Of a stretch of DNA of 5,137 nucleotides, positions 1 to 5,137 are shown piece by piece; the first letter of the stretch is position 1; each line of letters begins with the position of its first letter. A program made the position numbers and the translations under genes. Under the pieces are notes generated by a model, which ran no database searches, had not been told where the DNA came from, and worked only from the letters and a program-made list of their open reading frames with translations. Location: contig JBBSKG010000130.1 of assembly GCA_038256565.1 (NCBI GenBank), positions 1 to 5,137 on the forward strand, read 5' to 3'. The stretch is from JACOTK01 sp038256565 (GTDB lineage: Bacteria > Actinomycetota > Acidimicrobiia > Acidimicrobiales > CADCSY01).

Positions 1-828
1 AATGAACGCATAGGCAATCACCGTTTCACCATGGAAAAAATGCAACTTGTCGTAACGCAAGGAGAAAAATGACAGTGCGTCCGATCCGTGTTTGCTCACG
101 ATGTGGCGCGCTTGTGCCAGCGTCGTGCCCACGCTCCCGACAGGTTCCTTAGTGCGGTCGGTAGGCCGTGTAATCAGCCACCCTCCGGCTGAGGTTGTGT
201 AGACAGCGATTGCGAGCCCCATTGTGGTCGCGTATGGGGTATGCCAATTTTCGACCAGGATCCCAGCGCCTATTCCAAATATGGCGAGAGCAAACCCCAA
301 CTGAAGAGATCGTGTGCTGTAAGAGGCTGGGAAGTAGTGCCGTGTTGTAACGAGCATGACGATGAAAATGCTCGACACGACGCCGCCAAACGCTCTGTGA
401 TCCATAGTCATGAAGATGCCGGTTCCGATAAACATGGTGATCGCTATAACGAGGGCCTCTCGCTGTCCTCGACGAATACCACGCCCAAGGAAGTGAAGAC
501 CGGTAGCGGCGACAAATACAGCGAGCGGTGATAGATCACCGCCGGCAAATGGAAGGTATGCCCCTAATGCTCCGATACCCGGCCATACGGCAACACACTC
601 GACCCTTGACCACACTTGGATTACGAGACCGAGGATTCTTCGGATGCGACGTCTGCGACGAGCAGAAGACCTGTTACCAAGCGCTGTGGCGGTAGCCTCA
701 CTTACCTTGGAGGCTTCTGGATGGGGGGCGTCAATGATTTCGATATCGGAGCCAAAAGGGTGGCTGCCATCTTCGATCTTTCGAAGTTCTGTCGCAATAG
801 ATCGCGATTGGCCCTGCGAAATTTCCAT
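1..828 (-). CDS. MprF-like aminoacyl-phosphatidylglycerol synthase, N-terminal 276 codons (truncated by window edge)
   Basis: The frame is open from the ATG at 828 to base 1 with no stop, so the 3' end lies outside the window. Residues 1-65 are hydrophilic and end in an Arg-rich block (RRRRRIRR, about 57-64). Five or six hydrophobic segments follow (about 77-95, 100-116, 124-142, 147-162, 176-192, 202-219). From about residue 238 the sequence (AQARHIVSKHGSDALSFFSLRYDKLHFF) matches the start of the C-terminal DUF2156 domain of MprF and LysX. Family members use aminoacyl-tRNA to modify phosphatidylglycerol at the inner membrane, which lowers surface charge and sensitivity to cationic peptides. 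The catalytic part of the domain is not visible, so the amino acid used, and activity itself, are unknown. Start choice: GGGGGG at 840-835 lies 6 bases upstream of ATG 828. An in-frame ATG at 852 would add MPSPGGLG but has no clear ribosome-binding site. It lies downstream of the DedA gene and may share its operon. Confidence 0.8.
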   Translation of the reverse strand, partial: MEISQGQSRSIATELRKIEDGSHPFGSDIEIIDAPHPEASKVSEATATALGNRSSARRRRRIRRILGLVIQVWSRVECVAVWPGIGALGAYLPFAGGDLSPLAVFVAATGLHFLGRGIRRGQREALVIAITMFIGTGIFMTMDHRAFGGVVSSIFIVMLVTTRHYFPASYSTRSLQLGFALAIFGIGAGILVENWHTPYATTMGLAIAVYTTSAGGWLITRPTDRTKEPVGSVGTTLAQARHIVSKHGSDALSFFSLRYDKLHFFHGETVIAYAFI

Positions 829-990
829 CCCTAGCCCCCCAGGCGACGGCATGGCTATGTGCGCAATACCATCAGCAGGGGATTCTATACAGATCCTCCG
901 ATTACCTTCTTTTAAAACCGTTGGCCTAGACGCCCTACTCGGCCTTTAGGGTCGCACTGCATCAAACCCGCGGTGGTTCGCTATTTGGGG

Positions 991-1173
991 TCAACGATTG
1001 TGAGCTTGCGGAAGTAACTCTGATATTTCGCCAGGCAGGACTTCACCCCGCAGAGAATGAAGTAGTTCGTCAGTTCCACGATCGAGTTTTAACATGCCAT
1101 AGACCGAGTCGACTCCGCTTGGTGAAACCACCTTGGTGATCACCCCTGCGATTTTTCCATCCTCAGCCGCCAA
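991..1173 (-). CDS. Possible small protein of 60 residues, unknown function
   Basis: I do not recognise this ORF. It begins at TTG 1173, only 8 bases after the TAG of the upstream DedA-type gene, and ends with TGA at 991-993. A shorter form could start at GTG 1143 (50 residues). Neither start has a convincing Shine-Dalgarno sequence. The product is soluble and has no signal peptide, no membrane segment and no cysteine. The C-terminal half (VYGMLKLDRGTDELLHSLRGEVLPGEISELLP) looks like an amphipathic helical segment with protein-like composition rather than a random reading, which is why I list it. Tight same-strand spacing would suit translation coupled to the DedA gene. It could equally be a chance ORF in a 350-base gap, or the remains of a longer gene. 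Confidence 0.4.
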   Translation of the reverse strand: MAAEDGKIAGVITKVVSPSGVDSVYGMLKLDRGTDELLHSLRGEVLPGEISELLPQAHNR

Positions 1174-1181
1174 GCCACGGC

Positions 1182-1904
1182 CTAATCAGAATCAGACTCG
1201 GCCGTGGCTTTGCCTTGCAACATTTCGTCTTCATGCGCCTCATCTTCTAGGGCCTCGATCTCGTGTTCGAGTTCGGCGAGGGCTTCTATTTCGCCAGTGC
1301 CTCGGAAGCGGTCGTAGGCGATCTGCAAGCCAATGGCGGAAACACCGAGAATCGTGAGTTGCAGTTGGTATTCCTTGAAGAAGCCGAGCAGGTCTTTGAG
1401 GGGTTCTTCAAGGACGCTCCCGATTTGGCGTATGAGTATTAAACGAGTGATCGTGCCAGCAATGTTGATGCTAAGGAAAGTTGCTGGCGACATGCGTTGT
1501 GCACCGGCAAAGAGACATATGTAGTTGTTCGGCAGTACGAACAACATTGGGTACATGGCCTTGGAGAACGCCCACTCGGCTTGCTTAAGCGCTTGGCCGA
1601 TGCTGCCGCCTCTGCGGTTCATCCAGCTGATGGCGGTTTCTCCATACCAAAAACCGAGTAAGTAAAAGAGCGGGTCAGATAACAACAACCTGCCCGTGCC
1701 GACCAGAAAGTAAGAAATGGTATCGAGTCGCCCTGAGGCCAGAATCATGTGGCGGTTGCGAGGGTCAAGGGCAATGAGCAGCAGAGGGTGCTCCACTGCG
1801 AGTTTAGCAACGAAGGCCTGGCCGATTTGAGCACCGATAACCAAGATGCCTATTGGCACCAACAGCATAATGAGTCGTCTTCGGCGACGGGCTTGGTCTT
1901 CCAC
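1182..1904 (-). CDS. Divergent DedA/VTT-family membrane protein
   Basis: This is a 240-residue integral membrane protein starting at GTG 1904, the most upstream start in the frame (an in-frame TAG lies at 1916-1914). An Arg-rich N-terminus (RRRRR, residues 6-10) is followed by hydrophobic segments at about 11-35, 40-56, 59-84, 115-134, 140-160 and 178-198. An acidic, probably coiled tail covers about 205-240. The pattern LLSDPLFYLLGFWYGETAISWM, then YPMLFVLPNNYICLFAG-x-M and FLSINIAGTITRL, follows the layout of DedA/SNARE-associated (VTT) proteins. These have re-entrant hairpins and act as lipid transporters or scramblases; bacterial examples recycle undecaprenyl phosphate. The canonical Arg after the second Pro is replaced here by Asn-Asn, so this is a divergent branch and its substrate is uncertain. 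It is transcribed away from the acyl-CoA synthetase and towards the MprF-like gene. Other DedA proteins affect resistance to cationic peptides, in keeping with that neighbour. Confidence 0.72.
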   Translation of the reverse strand: MEDQARRRRRLIMLLVPIGILVIGAQIGQAFVAKLAVEHPLLLIALDPRNRHMILASGRLDTISYFLVGTGRLLLSDPLFYLLGFWYGETAISWMNRRGGSIGQALKQAEWAFSKAMYPMLFVLPNNYICLFAGAQRMSPATFLSINIAGTITRLILIRQIGSVLEEPLKDLLGFFKEYQLQLTILGVSAIGLQIAYDRFRGTGEIEALAELEHEIEALEDEAHEDEMLQGKATAESDSD

Positions 1905-2033
1905 TACTTCAGGCTAGGGCATTTCCGGCCGCTTCCTTGAAGCCTGGGTTTGTGTAGGCAGCTCAACGGGCATGTCAACAGTTCGACAGATAGGGTCAGA
2001 ATGTTCGATAAAACGACAATCGAGGAGGAATTC
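1905..2033. promoter_or_regulatory. Divergent intergenic region between the DedA-type gene and the acyl-CoA synthetase
   Basis: These 129 bases must hold the promoters for two genes transcribed away from each other. On the plus strand the only tentative element is TCGACA (1983-1988), 17-18 bases before CGATAA/GATAAA (2006-2012). That would start transcription about 15 bases before the synthetase start. A short inverted repeat TCGAT/ATCGA (2005-2009 and 2019-2023) overlaps this -10-like site and could be an operator, but five-base arms are weak evidence. I see no convincing promoter for the minus-strand gene. Confidence 0.4.
2023..2028 (+). promoter_or_regulatory. Ribosome-binding site AGGAGG that fixes the acyl-CoA synthetase start
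   Basis: AGGAGG lies five bases (AATTC) before ATG 2034. It is a full match to the anti-Shine-Dalgarno sequence at good spacing. It rules out the longer in-frame reading from TTG 1950, whose extra 28 residues do not resemble the family's N-terminus. Confidence 0.85.
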
Positions 2034-3674
2034 ATGTCGGGTCCCAGTCAAGGCCTTATGCAAGATGTTCCATTGACGCTCCCACACTTTTTTCAACGAG
2101 CCGAACGACTTTTCCCAGCCAAGGAAGTTGTTAGCGCAACCGGATCGGGAACGCTTGAGCGCACCACCTACGGACAATGGGCCGAGCGCACTCGACGTCT
2201 CGGTGGAGTGCTCGACGCACTTGGCATTGCTGACGATGCTCGAGTTGCCACCTTTGCGTGGAACTCAGCTCGACATCTGGAGCTGTACTTTGCTGCTCCT
2301 TGCACGGGGCGCATATTGCACACGCTGAACTTGCGGCTCTTTCCTGAACAGCTGACATATATCGTAAATCACGCTGAAGATGAAGTCATTTTCATAGATC
2401 GTTCGCTTGTGGCAATGCTTTGGCCGCTTATGAAGACATTTAAGACGGTGCGACATGTCGTAGTGATGGATGACGGTCGTGGCGACATGCCAACCGACGA
2501 CGGTCCCGAGCTACACGATTACGAGGCGCTTTTGAATGCTGCCGCACCTGTCGATTTTCACATCACAGATGAGAATCGTGCGGCTTCAATGTGTTACACG
2601 AGCGGGACGACAGGCAACCCAAAGGGTGTGGTCTATTCACATCGTTCGACATGGCTACACACGGTGGCCGTGATGGGCGCAGATGCTATTGGGGTGCGTG
2701 AAAGTGATGTGATCTTGCCGGTGGTGCCAATGTTCCACGCCAATGCATGGGGTCTTGCTCATGCTGCTGTCGCTACGGGTGCTTCTCTTGTAATGCCTGG
2801 CCCTGATCTCTCACCGACGGCAATAGCAACTTTGATTGAACAAGAACATGTCACGATTGCGGCTGGCGTTCCGACCATTTGGATGGGCGTTCTTCCCGAA
2901 TTGAAGGGCCGTGACACCCCTAGTCTTCGGGCCATTCCGTGTGGTGGGTCGGCCGTTCCAAAGGTGTTGTCTGAGGGGTATCGGGCACAGACTGGCCTTC
3001 CTATTCTTCAGGCTTGGGGCATGACCGAGACCAGCCCGGTTGCATCGGTTGGAACGATCAAGTCAGCCTTTGCAGGTCGTTCAGATGACGAGCTTGCTGA
3101 GCTGCGCACGACGGTTGGTCTGCCAGTTGTTGGTGTGGAGATTCGTGTTGTTGAACCTGAAACCATCAACGAGTTGGCTTGGGACGGTGAACAGTCTGGT
3201 GAGCTACAGGCACGTGGGCCTTGGATTGCATCTTCTTATTACAACGACGATCGTTCAGCAGAGTCGTTCACTTCTGATGGCTGGTTACGTACTGGTGATG
3301 TGGCGACCATTGATTCTGAGGGGTATATCCGTTTAGTAGATCGGACAAAAGATCTGGTGAAGTCTGGTGGCGAGTGGATTTCATCAGTAGAGCTAGAGAA
3401 CGAGCTCATGGCGCATCCAAAGGTTGCAGAGGCTGCCGTCATTGGTGCTGCGCATCCCAAGTGGGGAGAGAGGCCACTCGCTTGTGTGGTTGTGAAACCT
3501 GGTGAAACCGTTTCGGGTGAAGAACTGCTGGCGTTCCTTGAGCCCAGGGTGGCCACATGGTGGCTGCCAGATGACGTTGTCTTCATCGACGAGGTTCCCA
3601 AGACTTCCGTCGGCAAGTTCTCGAAAAAAGACCTACGCGAGCGTTTTGCTGACTACACCTTTCCGGGGGTCTGA
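2034..3674 (+). CDS. Fatty-acyl-CoA synthetase (AMP-forming, medium/long-chain type)
   Basis: The complete 546-residue enzyme of the adenylate-forming superfamily joins a fatty acid to CoA through an acyl-AMP intermediate, using ATP. This feeds beta-oxidation or lipid synthesis in the cytoplasm. All key motifs are present: the phosphate-binding loop YTSGTTGNPKG (188-198), PMFHANAW (232-239) lining the acyl/gate region, QAWGMTETSP (326-335), GWLRTGD with ribose-binding Asp422, the hinge DRTKDLVKSGGEWISS (from 436), and KTSVGKF (523-529) with the catalytic Lys528. Length and the motifs VPMFHxNAW, KSGGEWISSVxLEN, HPKWxERPLA and WxLPD match the Thermus thermophilus long-chain fatty-acyl-CoA synthetase type (about 541 residues), not acetyl-CoA synthetases or 4-coumarate ligases. 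The chain-length range cannot be read from the sequence. The start is fixed by AGGAGG at 2023-2028. It appears to be a single-gene unit, with a divergent gene upstream and a strong hairpin 14 bases after the stop. Confidence 0.95.
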   Translation: MSGPSQGLMQDVPLTLPHFFQRAERLFPAKEVVSATGSGTLERTTYGQWAERTRRLGGVLDALGIADDARVATFAWNSARHLELYFAAPCTGRILHTLNLRLFPEQLTYIVNHAEDEVIFIDRSLVAMLWPLMKTFKTVRHVVVMDDGRGDMPTDDGPELHDYEALLNAAAPVDFHITDENRAASMCYTSGTTGNPKGVVYSHRSTWLHTVAVMGADAIGVRESDVILPVVPMFHANAWGLAHAAVATGASLVMPGPDLSPTAIATLIEQEHVTIAAGVPTIWMGVLPELKGRDTPSLRAIPCGGSAVPKVLSEGYRAQTGLPILQAWGMTETSPVASVGTIKSAFAGRSDDELAELRTTVGLPVVGVEIRVVEPETINELAWDGEQSGELQARGPWIASSYYNDDRSAESFTSDGWLRTGDVATIDSEGYIRLVDRTKDLVKSGGEWISSVELENELMAHPKVAEAAVIGAAHPKWGERPLACVVVKPGETVSGEELLAFLEPRVATWWLPDDVVFIDEVPKTSVGKFSKKDLRERFADYTFPGV

Positions 3675-3688
3675 CTTCTTGGTGAACT

Positions 3689-3732
3689 TCGACCTTGTTC
3701 AAGGCACGGGCATTTTGCTTGAACAAGGTCGA
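3689..3732 (+). terminator. Perfect 15-bp inverted repeat after the acyl-CoA synthetase, probable terminator hairpin
   Basis: TCGACCTTGTTCAAG (3689-3703) and its exact reverse complement (3718-3732) flank a 14-base loop, GCACGGGCATTTTG. The repeat begins 14 bases after the TGA stop and lies well before the next gene, which is where a terminator belongs. No T-run follows the right arm (CCACTCTG), and on the other strand none follows the left arm. It is therefore not a classical intrinsic terminator. It could be a U-less terminator, an mRNA 3' stabilising hairpin, or a long protein-binding palindrome. Confidence 0.65.
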
Positions 3733-3872
3733 CCACTCTGAAAGCTCGATGGCGGAGCTACTCGATCTTCTGGTGTCCTGAAGCCGAAACAACCAGCTAG
3801 GCAATGAACTCATTTCCCCCATGTTTTCCGGTAGCGTCGCTGCACGAGCAACACATGCTTTTGACGATAGAC

Positions 3873-3877
3873 AGGGG
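3873..3877 (+). promoter_or_regulatory. Ribosome-binding site AGGGG of the first lipoprotein gene
   Basis: AGGGG lies seven bases before ATG 3885. It favours this start over the in-frame ATG at 3804, which lacks a good site and would place 27 hydrophilic residues ahead of the signal peptide. Confidence 0.6.
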
Positions 3878-3884
3878 TGGCGTT

Positions 3885-4328
3885 ATGCGGGTACGTGCGA
3901 CGGTTGTGGTTCTAGTGATGTTTGCAGGAGCGCTTGGCGCTTGTGGCAAAGATTCCATTTCTAAAACTGACTTCATTGCGGCTGCAGGCAAGATCTGCAA
4001 AGGCATTGATACCAAGCTCTTGGCTCTCGACAAGTCAGTGAAAGTTGAGACTGAGCCCACCCCTGAACAACAGCAGACGATTGTTAAAGGTGCGGGAGTG
4101 ATTTTTAAGGATGCAGCAGACGAACTAACCGATCTCGGCCTGCCTAGTGACGACAAAGACACCGTCAAGGCTTTTGTTGCAGCCATGCATGCGGGAGCAG
4201 ACGAGGTCATTTCAGGAGGAGCTACGCCCGAGAAGTCCGCCGTTCTTTTGGCGAGCGATAAAGATCCGCTGGAAAAGGCCAATGATTTGGCTGATGAGTA
4301 CGGCATAACTGAGTGTGGGAAGCAGTAA
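3885..4328 (+). CDS. Small secreted lipoprotein with a conserved cysteine pair, unknown function
   Basis: The product is 147 residues long. Residues 1-19 (MRVRATVVVLVMFAGALGA) form a short lipoprotein signal peptide. The lipobox is LGAC, with Cys20 as the predicted lipidated residue, so the mature protein should be anchored on the outer face of the cytoplasmic membrane. The rest is hydrophilic and mainly helical, rich in Asp, Lys and Ala. Two further cysteines, Cys38 (GKIC) and Cys144 (TECG), sit near the ends of the mature domain and could form a disulfide. No catalytic motif is visible. The domain aligns throughout with residues 42-163 of the next gene product: TPEQQ/TPKQS, FKDAADEL/YKKAFDDL, LASDKDPLEKANDLADEYGITECG/LNSDDDPFRPALEIADRNDLDECG. 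The two are therefore paralogues in one operon, with stop and next start 2 bases apart. I recognise no named family; a role in binding or sensing in the envelope is only inference. Confidence 0.85.
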   Translation: MRVRATVVVLVMFAGALGACGKDSISKTDFIAAAGKICKGIDTKLLALDKSVKVETEPTPEQQQTIVKGAGVIFKDAADELTDLGLPSDDKDTVKAFVAAMHAGADEVISGGATPEKSAVLLASDKDPLEKANDLADEYGITECGKQ

Positions 4329-4330
4329 CG

Positions 4331-5137
4331 ATGAACCGACTCTTCCCCACTTCTAGGTGCCGATCTTTGTCACTTGTGGTGGTAGTTGTTGTTTCAGCGC
4401 TCCTGGTGAACGCTTGTAGTAGCGATGACTCCGTTAAGCGGACTGGTCCCCGGCTGACCAAAGAGCAGTTATTGGCTAAGGCAAATGGAATCTGCGTCAC
4501 CTTGGATGATGCTGTTCTTCCAATAATCGAGGGGCTCGTTAAGAATGAGAAAGCCCCTACCCCCAAGCAATCACAAAAGGCTTTACGTGATGTTGTGCCG
4601 CTCTATAAGAAAGCCTTTGATGATTTGCGTCGCTTGAACCCACCTAAAGATGTCGAAAAGATGATGGATCAATTCATTGCTCTGAACGATAAAGCATTTG
4701 AGGGTCTTAACAAGGCGGCGAAAGATTCCGAACAGGCGCAGATTTTTCTCAACAGTGACGATGATCCTTTTAGACCGGCCCTCGAAATAGCTGATCGCAA
4801 TGACCTTGACGAGTGCGGCACTGGCGGAAGTAGAGCAAATGAGGAATTGACAGACGCACAACGTAAAGCTGCGACCCAGGTGTTGGTTACGAGTTCGGAG
4901 TACGCATATGCGGGCCTTCCAGGGCAGGTTCCTGCCGGACCGTTGCTTTTAAGGTTCGTCAACAAAGGTACTGAGCTGCACGAGTTGGTTGTTACTAAAC
5001 TCGCCGATGGTCAGACCCTTGAACAGCTTCTTGCTTTAGTCGATACGGGTGAGCCCGAGAGCGATACAGGCAACCTTGGGTTCGCATCGGCGGGTCCAGA
5101 AGGTTCAACAGAGTTGGGAGTGATGACCACTCCTGGC
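4331..5137 (+). CDS. Lipoprotein with cysteine-pair helical domain fused to a cupredoxin-like domain, 5' part (truncated by window edge)
   Basis: An open frame of 269 codons runs off the window end without a stop. The signal peptide has a six-valine core (residues 16-21) and a lipobox VNAC with Cys29; Asn at -2 is slightly unusual. Residues about 42-163 are a paralogue of the preceding lipoprotein, including the cysteine pair Cys55 (GIC) and Cys162 (ECG), 107 residues apart against 106 in the neighbour. After a short linker, residues from about 183 form a second, beta-rich domain: QVPAGPLLLRFVNKGTELHEL, then LADGQTLEQLL and a Gly/Pro-rich stretch ending VMTTPG. The VPAG...FVNKGTxxHE pattern is typical of cupredoxin-like domains, where the His (here His217) can be a type-1 copper ligand. 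The other ligands (Cys, His, Met) would lie beyond the window, so copper binding is unproven. GGGAAG (4317-4322), 8 bases before the ATG, is a plausible ribosome-binding site inside the previous gene. It is almost certainly co-transcribed with that gene. Confidence 0.85.
   Translation, partial: MNRLFPTSRCRSLSLVVVVVVSALLVNACSSDDSVKRTGPRLTKEQLLAKANGICVTLDDAVLPIIEGLVKNEKAPTPKQSQKALRDVVPLYKKAFDDLRRLNPPKDVEKMMDQFIALNDKAFEGLNKAAKDSEQAQIFLNSDDDPFRPALEIADRNDLDECGTGGSRANEELTDAQRKAATQVLVTSSEYAYAGLPGQVPAGPLLLRFVNKGTELHELVVTKLADGQTLEQLLALVDTGEPESDTGNLGFASAGPEGSTELGVMTTPG

Noticed and set aside
241..531. Plus-strand ORF of 96 codons
   Set aside because: It is antisense to the membrane segments of the MprF-like gene, and its low-complexity hydrophilic translation resembles no protein.
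910..917. TTTTAAAA palindrome
   Set aside because: It is eight bases with no accompanying stem or second element and is too short to support a function.
616..949. Overlapping plus-strand ORFs of 72 and 101 codons
   Set aside because: Both are antisense to the 5' end and leader of the MprF-like gene and have no ribosome-binding site or family resemblance.
1950..2033. N-terminal extension of the acyl-CoA synthetase from TTG 1950
   Set aside because: The AGGAGG site lies just before ATG 2034 and family proteins begin near that point; the extra residues would cover the putative promoter.
2023..2036. AGGAGG-GAATTC-ATG arrangement resembling a cloning-vector expression junction
   Set aside because: Flanking sequence continues naturally on both sides with the same composition; an EcoRI site by chance at this point is unremarkable.
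3239..3616. Minus-strand ORF of 125 codons
   Set aside because: It is antisense to the conserved C-terminal half of the acyl-CoA synthetase, and its Ser/Thr-rich translation is typical of a shadow frame.
3861..3866. TTGACG as a -35 element for the lipoprotein operon
   Set aside because: A -10 box at normal spacing would fall on the start codon itself, leaving no room for the ribosome-binding site.
3804..3884. N-terminal extension of the first lipoprotein from ATG 3804
   Set aside because: It would put 27 residues before a clear signal peptide with lipobox, and it has no good ribosome-binding site.
3797..4306. Minus-strand ORF of 169 codons
   Set aside because: It is antisense to the lipoprotein gene, whose signal peptide, lipobox and paralogue support the plus-strand reading.
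4222..4965. Minus-strand ORFs of 92 to 114 codons
   Set aside because: They are antisense to the second lipoprotein, whose full open frame and paralogy are convincing.

Overview
The window suggests an actinobacterium of moderate G+C. The class Acidimicrobiia is a reasonable guess, based on the divergent DedA-type protein and on the cysteine-pair lipoprotein carrying a cupredoxin-like domain. No rRNA, tRNA or phylogenetic marker gene is present, so this placement is inference. Five protein-coding genes are well supported and one small ORF is uncertain. Two of the five run off the window edges. I see no mobile element, CRISPR array or RNA gene.

Left part, minus strand (about 1-1904). Read in the direction of transcription, a divergent DedA/VTT-type membrane protein (1904-1182) comes first, followed almost at once by a possible 60-codon ORF (1173-991). 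After a 162-base gap comes the first 276 codons of an MprF-like integral membrane protein (828-1). Its recognisable aminoacyl-phosphatidylglycerol synthase (DUF2156) domain begins just before the window ends. Both clearly recognised products belong to families that act on membrane lipids (lipid translocation and lipid aminoacylation), so an envelope-lipid theme is likely.

Middle (1905-3732). A 129-base divergent intergenic region separates the DedA gene from a complete plus-strand fatty-acyl-CoA synthetase (2034-3674). The synthetase starts behind a near-ideal AGGAGG ribosome-binding site and carries the full set of adenylate-forming motifs. It is followed by a perfect 15-bp inverted repeat with a 14-base loop (3689-3732). 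This is probably a transcription-ending hairpin, although it has no U-tract.

Right part, plus strand (3885-5137). Two lipoprotein genes lie 2 bases apart and are surely co-transcribed. Both have a lipobox signal peptide and a helical domain bounded by two cysteines 106-107 residues apart, so they look like tandem paralogues. The second continues into an additional beta-rich domain with a cupredoxin-like N-His signature (VNKGTELHE) and is cut by the window end. This pair is the least described part of the window and the best candidate for an unstudied envelope system.
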